A DNA stretch of 64,000 nt from assembly GCF_040566695.1 (NCBI RefSeq), contig NZ_JBEXAE010000003.1:62001-126000 (forward strand), given 5' to 3'. This stretch comes from Sediminicola arcticus. Its GTDB lineage: Bacteria > Bacteroidota > Bacteroidia > Flavobacteriales > Flavobacteriaceae. Of this stretch, positions 34,720 through 43,024 are shown one piece after another. The stretch's first letter is position 1, and each line of letters opens with the position of its first letter. Below the pieces are notes generated by a model. That model was not told the origin of the DNA, ran no database searches, and saw only the letters and a program-made list of their open reading frames with translations. Made by a program: the position numbers and the translations under genes.

Positions 34720-35247
34720 TTAAAGGATTACCCCATCAACGGTGCATCTTAAATTTTTCCTTTCATTTTCCTTTCGTATCTGTATTTTATAAACTTTCTT
34801 GACATGTTTTGAATCTACATAATAGGAAACCAAATAGGCATCTTTAAATACAATCCAATTGGGATACTTTTTGGCAATATTATTTCTAATGGTTGGGGGA
34901 AGGTTTAGATTGGTAAATCTTTCAAAAGAAGATACGATTTTACCGTTTTTATCATATGTTGCTATGATACTTCCACTTGTTTGTTTAAAGATGACCTCAT
35001 ACCCTTCATGGTGCCCATCATAGATACTTGCTTCTGTCACATCAAATCTAGCGGCAGTATTTTCCAGCTTTTTGACCATCGCTGGAGTTTCTTTATCCTG
35101 AACTTTTCTTAAATAGGTAGTATTTAGCGGTGTAACAGTAACTCCTATTAATTTTACTTCTTTGAAATCGATAATGGTAGGAATCTCTTGTGAATAGATT
35201 AGGCTGGTTAGACCTAAATAAAGTAGACCGAATAATACATTTTTCAT
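34720..35247 (-). CDS. Secreted protein, PepSY-like, tandem paralogue 1
   Basis: 175 residues. SPI signal (MKNVLFGLLYLGLTSLIYSQ). The mature domain has a repeated beta-strand and helix pattern resembling PepSY-like periplasmic proteins: YEVIFKQTSGSIIATYDKNG, FERFTNLNLPPTIRNNIAKK, YPNWIVFKDAYLVSYY, then a basic tail. By eye somewhat over half of its residues match the neighbour at 35563-36102. Both have their own upstream region, and those regions share spaced palindromes, so each is probably transcribed separately. Role unknown. Confidence 0.8.
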   Translation of the reverse strand: MKNVLFGLLYLGLTSLIYSQEIPTIIDFKEVKLIGVTVTPLNTTYLRKVQDKETPAMVKKLENTAARFDVTEASIYDGHHEGYEVIFKQTSGSIIATYDKNGKIVSSFERFTNLNLPPTIRNNIAKKYPNWIVFKDAYLVSYYVDSKHVKKVYKIQIRKENERKNLRCTVDGVIL

Positions 35248-35562
35248 GATGATTTTTCTTTAAAGATTAATAATGAAAACTAAATTGTCAATAGAACTTG
35301 ACTAATTATTGTATTATCCTAATGTTCGGGGGGCAGTGGATTTATTTTAGAACAATCACTAGCCTTTTACTATTACTAATATACATCTAAGTATGTATTT
35401 TGCTAAGCTACTTTAGTAGCTTTTCTAATTATTTTAACAATTTAATTACGTTTTTTTTAATTTATTTCTCAGATAATTTATAAAATGAATAGGCGGACAA
35501 TTGGTCCGCCCATCATAGTATTAAAGGTCTAAAAAAATGATGAAATAGTTTCATCTCATCAT
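35248..35562. promoter_or_regulatory. Upstream region of paralogue 1 with conserved inverted repeats
   Basis: 315 bp without a gene. GTCAA-N6-TTGAC (35287-35302) begins exactly 40 bp before the ATG, next to a near -7 box TAGTTTTC (35275-35282, reverse strand). GCTAC-N4-GTAGC (35407-35420, extended to 8-bp arms 35405-35422) lies about 160 bp upstream. Both elements recur upstream of paralogue 2. A GC hairpin, GGCGGAC-N5-GTCCGCC (35492-35510), just after the stop of paralogue 2, is probably that gene's terminator despite a weak T-run. Confidence 0.5.
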
Positions 35563-36102
35563 CTATAATATATTGCCATCCACATCACACTTCAGGTTTA
35601 ATTTTTGGTTTTCTTTCCTAAGCTGTACCCGATATATTTTTCTAATGTCATCGGTGCCTTCATAATAAGAAACCAAGTATGCATCTTTGAAGACTGTCCA
35701 TCCGGGATATTCTTTGTAAAGACTATTCCTTACAGGAGCAGGAAGCGTTAAATTTGTAAACTTTTCAAAAGAGGTTAGGATTTGGCCATCTTTGTCGTAA
35801 GTGGCAATAATTCGTCCATTGGTCTGCTCGAAGATAACTTCATAGGCCTCATGGTTGCCATCGTAGATATCAGACATGGTAAGATCATATCTAGCGGCTG
35901 TATTTTCCAATTGTACCACTCTCTCCGGAGTTGAAGGGTCTTGGACCTTATTCAAATAGTTAGAGTTCATGTTTTTAACTGTAACTCCAGTTAATTTCAC
36001 TTCTTCTACGTCAGCATTCTTGACGTCGTTAGCAGGCTTGTCTTGTGCGTAGGATAGGCTGGTAAGACCCAGAAATAATAAACCGGTTAAAACATTTTTC
36101 AT
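35563..36102 (-). CDS. Secreted protein, PepSY-like, tandem paralogue 2
   Basis: 179 residues. SPI signal MKNVLTGLLFLGLTSLSYAQ, then a short acidic insert and the same domain as paralogue 1: VKLTGVTVKNMNSNYLNKVQ, LENTAARYDLTMSDIYDGNH, IIATYDKDGQILTSFEKFTN, YPGWTVFKDAYLVSYYEG. It lies between paralogue 1 and a Crp/Fnr-family regulator gene, all on the reverse strand. The -7 box TAGTTTTG gives a leader of about 20 nt. Function unknown. Confidence 0.8.
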   Translation of the reverse strand: MKNVLTGLLFLGLTSLSYAQDKPANDVKNADVEEVKLTGVTVKNMNSNYLNKVQDPSTPERVVQLENTAARYDLTMSDIYDGNHEAYEVIFEQTNGRIIATYDKDGQILTSFEKFTNLTLPAPVRNSLYKEYPGWTVFKDAYLVSYYEGTDDIRKIYRVQLRKENQKLNLKCDVDGNIL

Positions 36103-36129
36103 GATGATATATATTTAAAGGTTAATAAA

Positions 36130-36157
36130 CAAAACTAATTGGCCAATGTAGCTTGGC
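36130..36157 (-). promoter_or_regulatory. Promoter and operator-like repeat of paralogue 2
   Basis: TAGTTTTG -7 box (36130-36137, reverse strand) immediately downstream of GCCAA-N6-TTGGC (36142-36157). The repeat starts 40 bp before the ATG, exactly as GTCAA-N6-TTGAC does in paralogue 1; one base pair differs in a compensating way (T/A to C/G). Placement between the -33 and -7 positions suits a repressor. Confidence 0.5.
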
Positions 36158-36257
36158 TAAGTATTGTTATAACCTGAAGAGGGGGGAATGGGCTTCGAGT
36201 AAAAGAATAGTTAGCCATTCACTACAGCCAAAGTACACCCAACTTTCAATTACTAAT

Positions 36258-36271
36258 GCTACCTAAGTAGC
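36258..36271. promoter_or_regulatory. Palindrome GCTAC-N4-GTAGC upstream of paralogue 2
   Basis: Five-base arms with four-base spacing, the geometry of FNR-type sites (TTGAT-N4-ATCAA), 63 bp after the stop of the Crp/Fnr gene. The same element occurs at 35407-35420. It starts 156 bp before the ATG, against 160 bp in the other copy. Confidence 0.4.
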
Positions 36272-36333
36272 AAAACAGGATTTATGTTGTAAATCACTAT
36301 GAAAAATTGGTAAAAAAGGTAGAATCAATAGAG

Positions 36334-37041
36334 TTATACTTTTTTGACCATTAATTTTTTTTCTAGAAGCTTTTTATTCGTTATGGTAATTTTTTTTCTC
36401 GTGACCTCCAATATTCCTTCCTCTTTAAAATTTTGAATGTGACGGTTTACTACTGCTCTAGTTGTTCCAATTAATGCGCCAATTTCTGTGTGCGAAAGCC
36501 CGAGTATAGTTTCGAAATATATAGAAGATTTGTCCATATTATTATATAATAAACGAGCCAAACGTGTTGGAATGTCTTCTAGCGCAACATTGATGATATA
36601 CCTTTCTAAAATATTTATCTTTTCAGCGGTGTAGGCTAAAAATGACTTATATACTAGGGGGTTTTCTTTCATCCATTCTTTCACTTTGGAAACAGGAATA
36701 TTTAAAACTTCTGAATTTTCCAAAACTTCATAATACACTTTATGTATGCCACAGTCCATTAAGGAGAATATATCAAAGACGTCGTTATCTTTTAATAGGA
36801 ATAAGGTAAGCAAGCGATCATTAAAAGAATCAAAGTGATACACCTTTATTTTACCTGAAATCAGAATATGAAATGTGTATTGGGTGTGACTAGTATCTAG
36901 GATACAGGTTTTTTTAGGCCAATTTTGAGCGGTTGAAATTTCTAATAATTGGGTGAGGGAATTGTGCGCGACATCATTAAAGAGTCTACTCTCTATTAAG
37001 GTTTCATAATAATGGCGATATTTTTCTAATCCTATATTCAT
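36334..37041 (-). CDS. Crp/Fnr-family transcription regulator
   Basis: 235 residues. N-terminal cyclic-nucleotide-binding beta-barrel (TYTFHILISGKIKVYHFDSF, LTLFLLKDNDVFDIFSLMDC), dimerisation helix (YIINVALEDIPTRLARLLYNN) and C-terminal winged HTH (LSHTEIGALIGTTRAVVNRH, FKEEGILEVTRKKITIT). There is no N-terminal cysteine cluster of the FNR oxygen-sensing type, and the barrel lacks a clear cAMP-binding RxS motif, so the signal is unknown. It sits upstream of two secreted paralogues whose promoters share 5-4-5 palindromes, its likeliest targets. Confidence 0.9.
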   Translation of the reverse strand: MNIGLEKYRHYYETLIESRLFNDVAHNSLTQLLEISTAQNWPKKTCILDTSHTQYTFHILISGKIKVYHFDSFNDRLLTLFLLKDNDVFDIFSLMDCGIHKVYYEVLENSEVLNIPVSKVKEWMKENPLVYKSFLAYTAEKINILERYIINVALEDIPTRLARLLYNNMDKSSIYFETILGLSHTEIGALIGTTRAVVNRHIQNFKEEGILEVTRKKITITNKKLLEKKLMVKKV

Positions 37042-37448
37042 TATTTCTGCCGTTTAAAACTTAAATTACAAAGGAAAATTCAATGTATTCCCTTGAGTAA
37101 AAATTGCTTATAACTGGGTTTAGTAATTATGTGGGAGGAATAAATTCTATATCTTCTGACACGAATTATGAGCCACAATTTACAAAAAAATAATCGAATA
37201 AAGTTTTTAAAATAATAGGATCTGCTGAGTAATTATCAAATTAATCATTTGTGAATCAATTATTTATAGAAAATAAACAACCTATAGGTTATAGGTTATA
37301 GGTCATGGTTTAAGGTGAACATAAATTAAAAAACCCAAACCTTATTAGTTGATGATAATTTAATATGAAAAAGCAATTATATAAAAGTTCAATTATAAAA
37401 GTGATTACTACTGTGCAGGTGATATAAAATTTAAATGGATAAGACTGT
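37042..37448. other. 407-bp intergenic region with a 7-bp tandem repeat
   Basis: AT-rich spacer between two reverse-strand genes. It contains three perfect head-to-tail copies of TATAGGT (37283-37303) followed by a degenerate fourth (CATGGTT). I see no ORF, RNA gene or consensus promoter in the remainder. Confidence 0.5.
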
Positions 37449-38090
37449 TTAAAGAGCATTGATGATTTCTTTTTTCACATCATGTCCACCTTTAAAATAT
37501 AGTTTATTAGCCTTTCCTTGAAAGACATTTTCAATTTTGATAGTTTCTAGTGATATTCTTTCGGCGCTCAAATATGGATCCTGATCACCTAGTACATACG
37601 TGACTTTTGACCTATTCGTTTCTAGATGGGAAAAATCGGATTGGGTTAGTTCCTGTGGCAGGCTTCCTGCATAGAGCACTAAATGCTTACAATTTATTTT
37701 TCTTTTTGCCACCCATCTCGCAGCTATAGAGACTCCTTGAGAGAAACCGAGAACTATTAATTCACAATGCTCAGGAATTTCTTCGTTTTTATATACGGTA
37801 TCTATATAATGAAGAACATTGTCAATGCCCTCCTTTGTATTGTTTTTTGTTAACCAACACGCCCCAACATGTGTATAGGAATTATTAAGATAATATTTGG
37901 ATTGAGCCTGAGGGGCTACGATATAATTTTCCTCAGACGGCAACTCATTAAAATAACGTAGAAAATAAGTGCTTAAGTGGCCAATTCCATGAAATACTAT
38001 CCAAACTCTTTTGGTGTTTTCCGTAAGCTCGTTTAAAGTGCTATAAGAGTTTGCAATGGTGTAGGTTACTTTTTTTTCTTTAGATGTCAT
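37449..38090 (-). CDS. Alpha/beta-hydrolase, phospholipase/carboxylesterase type
   Basis: 213 residues. Oxyanion strand VWIVFHGIGH, nucleophile elbow LGFSQGVSIAARW (catalytic Ser), catalytic Asp in VLGDQDPYL and His in KGGHDV, as in the small carboxylesterase family. Cytoplasmic; substrate unknown. Divergent from the menaquinone-linked thioesterase; a role there (for example in place of MenH) is possible but unsupported by motifs. Confidence 0.85.
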   Translation of the reverse strand: MTSKEKKVTYTIANSYSTLNELTENTKRVWIVFHGIGHLSTYFLRYFNELPSEENYIVAPQAQSKYYLNNSYTHVGACWLTKNNTKEGIDNVLHYIDTVYKNEEIPEHCELIVLGFSQGVSIAARWVAKRKINCKHLVLYAGSLPQELTQSDFSHLETNRSKVTYVLGDQDPYLSAERISLETIKIENVFQGKANKLYFKGGHDVKKEIINAL

Positions 38091-38199
38091 GATTTAAATT
38101 TACAATTATAATCACTTTTTATGGTGTCTTTAGAACATTTAAAATGAATAAGAATGATCATATACATAATAGAATCCTTAATTTCACAAAAACTTTATT

Positions 38200-38622
38200 A
38201 TGAACGAATACAAGGAAAAAATACTGCGTATCTGCAATGAGAACTCAAAAAATACATTGATGGAAACATTAGAAATTGAATATGTAGATGTGGGAGAAAA
38301 TTTCTTGGTAGGTAAAATGCCTGTAACCTCAAAAGTATACCAACCAGACGGTGTATTGCATGGTGGGGCAATGGTGGCTTTGGCAGAGAGTGTTGGAAGT
38401 GCCGCATCTTATATATTTTTAAATGCACAGGATTTTTTTATTCGGGGAATTGAAATATCTGCAAACCATGTAAAAAGCATTAAAGAAGGAGATGTGTTCG
38501 CCAAGGCTACTATCATGCACAAAGGACGTACCACTCAAGTATGGGATATTAAGATTACTGATAAGGACGATAACTTAATATCACTATGTAAATTAACCAC
38601 TTTAGCATTGCCGAAAAAGTAA
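38200..38622 (+). CDS. PaaI-like hotdog thioesterase, probable DHNA-CoA hydrolase
   Basis: 140 residues. Hotdog motif GVLHGGAMVALAESVGSAAS with the catalytic acidic residue in LAESVG, and strands FIRGIEISANHVKSIKEGDV. The family includes 1,4-dihydroxy-2-naphthoyl-CoA hydrolase (MenI). It lies one base upstream of menF, which supports that role in menaquinone synthesis, though substrate specificity cannot be read from sequence. First gene of the men transcript. Confidence 0.85.
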   Translation: MNEYKEKILRICNENSKNTLMETLEIEYVDVGENFLVGKMPVTSKVYQPDGVLHGGAMVALAESVGSAASYIFLNAQDFFIRGIEISANHVKSIKEGDVFAKATIMHKGRTTQVWDIKITDKDDNLISLCKLTTLALPKK

Positions 38623-38623
38623 T

Positions 38624-39748
38624 ATGTTTCAACAACTTTTACAGCGTATTGAAGAACAGCTTCTTCAAGAAAAACCTTTGGTTGTTTATAGAAAACCAAG
38701 CCAAAAAATGGTGAAGGGAATTTTTCAATCTGATTCCAAAATTCACTATTGTATTGATTTTAAGGAAACTGGTTTTGTTTTTGCTCCTTTTAACGAAAAA
38801 GGCGAAGTAATTCTCATTCCTATAGATGAATTGGTTCAGTCCCAATTTGAACCAAGCGAACATTCTATCTCTCTAAACAATAAATCCCAAATAGATTACC
38901 CTTCAACGGATATAGATGAAAAGAATTTTCATATTCAATTGGTAGCAAAGGCAATTGATGAAATCAAGAAAGGGAGGTTTAAAAAAGTTGTTCTTTCTAG
39001 GCTAATGTCAGCAACATTCCAAGGTGCACCTCTTCAATTGTTTTTGAAATTACTGAATACCTATACGGAAGCATTTTGTTATATGTGGTACCACCCAAAA
39101 GTAGGACTTTGGTTGGGAGCCACTCCCGAGGTGTTAGTTAATATTCAAAATAAGCAGATACAGACTATGTCCTTGGCAGGGACACAACCATATACTGGAG
39201 ATCCCGATCCTGATTGGAAAAAGAAAGAACGAGAGGAGCAATCCATGGTCACCAATTATATCACCAATGCTTTAAAGAGTTTAGTGACTAATTTGTATAT
39301 ATCAGAGACAGAATCTCTCCGAGCAGGTAGTTTAATGCATTTGCGGACCAAAATAACTGGGAGGTTGAAGGTTTTAGACATTAAAAAACTAGTTAAACTA
39401 CTACATCCTACTCCCGCGGTAGGCGGACTTCCAAAAAGTGAGGCATATGATTTTATTACGGCTAATGAAAATTACAATAGGGAATTTTACACGGGATATC
39501 TCGGGGAGCTTAATTTTAAGGAAGAAATTGAAAGAGCGTCCAGTAATAGGAATATAGAGAATAAGGCTTATAGATCTATTCATACTAAAACGGACCTTTT
39601 TGTGAATTTGCGTTGTATGCAAATAGTAGGTCATAATGCAACTATTTATGTTGGAGGTGGCATTACCACAGATTCTATTCCAGAGCAAGAATGGGGAGAA
39701 ACAGTTAACAAAAGTGCCACGATGTTAAAAGTAATCCAAAATAGATAG
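38624..39748 (+). CDS. menF: Isochorismate synthase
   Basis: 374 residues. Converts chorismate to isochorismate, the entry step of classical menaquinone synthesis. C-terminal chorismate-binding domain: KKVVLSRLMSATF, FCYMWYHPKVGLWLGATPEV, MSLAGTQPY, LRTKITGRL, HPTPAVGGLPKSEAYDFI, YTGYLG, LRCMQIVGHNATIYVGGGI. The N-terminal part is shorter than in E. coli MenF, typical of the group. Starts one base after the thioesterase stop. Confidence 0.93.
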   Translation: MFQQLLQRIEEQLLQEKPLVVYRKPSQKMVKGIFQSDSKIHYCIDFKETGFVFAPFNEKGEVILIPIDELVQSQFEPSEHSISLNNKSQIDYPSTDIDEKNFHIQLVAKAIDEIKKGRFKKVVLSRLMSATFQGAPLQLFLKLLNTYTEAFCYMWYHPKVGLWLGATPEVLVNIQNKQIQTMSLAGTQPYTGDPDPDWKKKEREEQSMVTNYITNALKSLVTNLYISETESLRAGSLMHLRTKITGRLKVLDIKKLVKLLHPTPAVGGLPKSEAYDFITANENYNREFYTGYLGELNFKEEIERASSNRNIENKAYRSIHTKTDLFVNLRCMQIVGHNATIYVGGGITTDSIPEQEWGETVNKSATMLKVIQNR

Positions 39749-39802
39749 TAATACCTTTTAAGTATTGGGTTAAGAACTACTTCCGTTGTATTTTTGTTGT
39801 TC

Positions 39803-41533
39803 ATGAAATACTCAAGCATACCCTCAGCACAGACTGTAATTCGCCATTGCAAAGCAAATGGTATAGACAATATAGTAATCTCTCCAGGCTCACGAAATTC
39901 CCCTTTGACTATAGGCTTTTCTGAAGATCCATCTTTCAAATGTTTCAGTATTGTAGATGAACGTTGCGCGGCATTTTTTGCATTAGGTATTGCTCAACAG
40001 TTACAAAAACCTGTAGCGTTGCTTTGTTCTTCCGGGAGTGCCCTATTAAATTATTATCCAGCGATAGCGGAAGCGTATTATAGCGATATCCCTTTGGTGG
40101 TTATTACTGCCGACAGACCTCCCCAGAAAATTGATATTGGAGATGGACAGACCATAAGACAAGAAAATGTATTTGACAACCATATCGGCTATTCAGCTAA
40201 TCTAAAACTGGATATTAAAAATACAAACCCTTTAGAATTATCAGATACCGATAGAGTAAAACAAGCATCGATTCAAAAACACAACGATGATCAGTTGGTA
40301 AAATCCTTGGAAGCTGCTTTTAATAATAAAACGCCCGTCCATATCAATATTCCCTTTGAAGAACCCCTATACGGAGTTGTAGATATGCCCATAATATCCT
40401 CAACCACCGCTACTAGAAATGAAAAAGAATTACAGGTGGTGGAGGATTTGGATTCTTATATTAAATTATGGAATGCGTCCAAAAGAAAAATGATTTTAGT
40501 GGGAGTTCATTATCCAGACGAAAAGGTTCAACAATTGTTGGACTCCATTGCTAATGATCCTTCGGTGATTGTTTTTACGGAGACTACATCTAACATTCAT
40601 CATCCTAATTTTTTTGGCAGTATAGACAGTATAATAGCTCCCATTGAAAAGTCAAAGGATAAAGAAGGACTTTTTCAAAAATTGAGACCTGAAATTTTAT
40701 TGACTTTCGGGGGGTTAATTGTGTCTAAAAAAATAAAGGCATTTTTAAGGAAATTTAGCCCCATAAACCATTGGCATATAGACCAAAAAAAGGCAAACAA
40801 TACCTTTTACTGTCTTTCGCACCATTTTAAGGTGGAACCAAACCATTTTTTTGAAGCATTCAATAAAGGCATTGTCGCACAAGCTAGTGATTATTTTAGC
40901 TATTGGGACCATATAAAAAGAGGTTATCAAATAAAGCGGCAAGCATATATGGATCAAATTGCTTTTAGTGATATGTTGGCTTTTCATCATATTTTTAAGA
41001 ATATTCCCCAGAGGTATCAATTGCAATTGGCCAATAGTTCTACCATTAGATATGCTCAGCTTTTTGATCTAGATCCAAGTTTGAGGGTATTCTGCAATAG
41101 GGGTACTAGTGGCATAGACGGAAGTACATCCACAGCCATAGGTGCTTCTATTGTTAAAAAAGAACCTACCCTTTTTATAACTGGGGATTTAAGTTTTTTC
41201 TATGACAGCAATGCCCTTTGGAACAATTACATGCGTTCAGATTTTAGAATTATAGTCTTGAACAATGAAGGGGGAGGCATTTTTAGAATACTTCCAGGGC
41301 AAGAGGATACAGAGAATTTTGAAACTTATTTTGAAACAGTACACCATTTAGAAGCTTCACATTTATGCCATATGTATCAGATGGAATACCAGAAGGTAGA
41401 AAATGAGAAGGAATTGGATTTGGCATTGCATACTTTTTTTGAGAAGTCTCACAACCCCAAGCTATTGGAAATTAAAACACCACGAGTATTGAATAATAAA
41501 ATTTTGCTTAGTTATTTTGATTTTATATCTTAG
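39803..41533 (+). CDS. menD: SEPHCHC synthase (menaquinone biosynthesis MenD)
   Basis: 576 residues from ATG at 39803 (MKYSSIPSAQTVIRHC); upstream TTG codons are less plausible. ThDP enzyme that joins 2-oxoglutarate and isochorismate. Motifs: ISPGSRNSPLTIGF, ALGIAQQLQKPVALLCSSGS, PLVVITADRPP, RGTSGIDGSTSTAIGAS, and the ThDP/metal region TGDLSFFYDSNALWNN with LNNEGGGIF. A TATTTTTG stretch at 39789-39796 lies too close to the start to call a promoter. Follows menF by 54 bp. Confidence 0.96.
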   Translation: MKYSSIPSAQTVIRHCKANGIDNIVISPGSRNSPLTIGFSEDPSFKCFSIVDERCAAFFALGIAQQLQKPVALLCSSGSALLNYYPAIAEAYYSDIPLVVITADRPPQKIDIGDGQTIRQENVFDNHIGYSANLKLDIKNTNPLELSDTDRVKQASIQKHNDDQLVKSLEAAFNNKTPVHINIPFEEPLYGVVDMPIISSTTATRNEKELQVVEDLDSYIKLWNASKRKMILVGVHYPDEKVQQLLDSIANDPSVIVFTETTSNIHHPNFFGSIDSIIAPIEKSKDKEGLFQKLRPEILLTFGGLIVSKKIKAFLRKFSPINHWHIDQKKANNTFYCLSHHFKVEPNHFFEAFNKGIVAQASDYFSYWDHIKRGYQIKRQAYMDQIAFSDMLAFHHIFKNIPQRYQLQLANSSTIRYAQLFDLDPSLRVFCNRGTSGIDGSTSTAIGASIVKKEPTLFITGDLSFFYDSNALWNNYMRSDFRIIVLNNEGGGIFRILPGQEDTENFETYFETVHHLEASHLCHMYQMEYQKVENEKELDLALHTFFEKSHNPKLLEIKTPRVLNNKILLSYFDFIS

Positions 41534-41571
41534 GAAAGAATTATTAATTAACTAAACCAACATGTATCATT

Positions 41572-41913
41572 ATGAGTAAAAGAGACGAGCTGATAGAAAA
41601 GTATGCTTCTGATTTGAAAACCAAAATAGGGGTAACCCCAGATATGGATTTTTTGACCAAGGTGACCATTGGATGTGGTCCTTCAATTTACAATAGGGAT
41701 GCATCGACAGTTTCTGGTTCTGATGAAAAAGAATTGGAAACAGTAAAAAATAACTTTCTGATCAAAAAATTGGGATTGAGCGATAGCCCAAAATTGATGG
41801 AAGGCATTAAAAGTGTAATGGAACAATATGGTTCTTCGGAAAGAAATAAATATAGGGCTGTAGTGTATTACTTATTGGCCAAACATTTCAAAAAGGAATC
41901 AGTTTACAAATAG
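41572..41913 (+). CDS. DUF2853-family protein
   Basis: 113 residues, recognisable by MSKRDELIEKYASDLKTKIG, TIGCGPSIYNRDASTVSGSD and a helical C-terminus (KYRAVVYYLLAKHFKKE). Small cytoplasmic helical protein of unknown function, found in proteobacteria and flavobacteria. It sits 38 bp after menD and ahead of a terminator, so it closes the menF-menD unit. No menaquinone role is established. Confidence 0.85.
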   Translation: MSKRDELIEKYASDLKTKIGVTPDMDFLTKVTIGCGPSIYNRDASTVSGSDEKELETVKNNFLIKKLGLSDSPKLMEGIKSVMEQYGSSERNKYRAVVYYLLAKHFKKESVYK

Positions 41914-41933
41914 AAGTTGTTTCATAAAATTTT

Positions 41934-41968
41934 AAAGCCGTTCTTTTTAAGGAACGGCTTTTTTTTTT
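41934..41968 (+). terminator. Terminator after the DUF2853 gene
   Basis: AAAGCCGTTC (41934-41943) pairs with GAACGGCTTT (41952-41961), followed by a run of T to 41968. It shows that the S1-domain frame reaching back to 41917 cannot start there. Confidence 0.9.
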
Positions 41969-41987
41969 ATAGCAGTTTTTTTAAATG

Positions 41988-41995
41988 TATTTTTG
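41988..41995 (+). promoter_or_regulatory. -7 box (TATTTTTG) for the S1-domain gene
   Basis: Exact TAnnTTTG; predicted start near 42002, leaving about 14 nt before the ATG at 42016. Confidence 0.6.
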
Positions 41996-42015
41996 CAGGA
42001 AGTAGATGCTGTTTT

Positions 42016-42846
42016 ATGATAGAGTTAGGTAATTACAACACACTGGAAATTTTAAGGGATACCAGCGTAGGTCTTTTTTTAGGGGATGGAGAAGGAACAG
42101 AGGTTTTATTGCCCAATAAGTATGTCCCTGAGATTTATGAAATAGGGGATGAGCTCACCGTGTTTTGCTATTTAGATCACGAAGAGCGACCTGTGACTAC
42201 TAATATTAAGCCCTACATTATTAGAAACACCTTTAATTTGTTACGCGTTGCAGAGGTCAATAACATTGGCGCATTTATGGACTGGGGCTTAGAAAAGCAT
42301 CTTTTGGTGCCTTTTAGTGAACAACGAACAAAAATGCAGCCTGGACAATCCTATATCGTTTTTTGTTATTTGGATGACAAAACACAACGTTTGGTGGCCA
42401 CTAACAAGCTCGATAAATTCATAGACAATGAGGAACTCACAGTAAGTAATTGGGAAGAAGTAGACTTGATCGTAACCCGACTAACAGATTTGGGTTGGGA
42501 AGTCATCATAAACAACAAGCATAAAGGGCTGGTATACCTCAGTGAGATATTCAAAAAATTGTCTGTAGGAGACAAAATGAAGGGGTATATTAAGGCCATT
42601 CGAGAGGACAATAAAATAGACGTTTCCCTTAAGCCGATAGGCTATAAAAGTGTAGAACCTGCTGCAAATCTGATCTATGAGCATCTAACCAAGGCCGGAG
42701 GGTTTTTGCCTTTCCATGATAAATCACATCCAGAGGACATTAAATATGCCTTTGAATTAAGTAAAAAGAACTTTAAAAAGGGTATTGGAACTTTATATAG
42801 AGAGCGTAAAATAGATATTAAAGAGGATGGAATATATCTTATTTAA
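42016..42846 (+). CDS. CvfB-like S1 RNA-binding protein
   Basis: 276 residues from ATG at 42016 (MIELGNYNTLEILRDTSVG); the longer frame begins inside a terminator and ahead of the promoter, so it is rejected. Tandem S1-like OB domains (VGLFLGDGEGTEVLLP, IGAFMDWGLEKHLLVPFSEQ, GWEVIINNKHKGLVYLSEIF, VGDKMKGYIKAIREDNKIDV) and a C-terminal winged helix (KKNFKKGIGTLYRERKIDIK), the order of YitL/CvfB. Probably binds RNA; in Staphylococcus CvfB affects virulence gene expression. Own promoter and terminator boundary. Confidence 0.9.
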   Translation: MIELGNYNTLEILRDTSVGLFLGDGEGTEVLLPNKYVPEIYEIGDELTVFCYLDHEERPVTTNIKPYIIRNTFNLLRVAEVNNIGAFMDWGLEKHLLVPFSEQRTKMQPGQSYIVFCYLDDKTQRLVATNKLDKFIDNEELTVSNWEEVDLIVTRLTDLGWEVIINNKHKGLVYLSEIFKKLSVGDKMKGYIKAIREDNKIDVSLKPIGYKSVEPAANLIYEHLTKAGGFLPFHDKSHPEDIKYAFELSKKNFKKGIGTLYRERKIDIKEDGIYLI

Positions 42847-42943
42847 AAGTTAACCTTCTACTTTTGGCCATTAATATCATGAAAATGAGTGCTTTACTTG
42901 ATAAGAATTAGGCCCATTTATTTTTAATTTAACCGAAATCTTA

Positions 42944-42951
42944 TATTTTTG
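42944..42951 (+). promoter_or_regulatory. -7 box (TATTTTTG) ahead of the SPOR-like gene
   Basis: Exact TAnnTTTG; predicted start near 42958, leader about 67 nt. menA follows two bases after that gene, so this promoter may drive menA too. Confidence 0.5.
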
Positions 42952-43024
42952 CATTAATTGGTCACTTCATAGGTTGATTTTGATTAATTTTATAATTACG
43001 TACCCCTGAAAATATAAAAAAAAT

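Noticed and set aside
37283..37303. Possible CRISPR-like repeat
   Set aside because: Seven-base units without spacers; a plain tandem repeat.
39789..39796. TATTTTTG as a menD promoter
   Set aside because: It lies seven bases before the menD ATG, which would require a leaderless transcript; menD is more likely expressed with menF.
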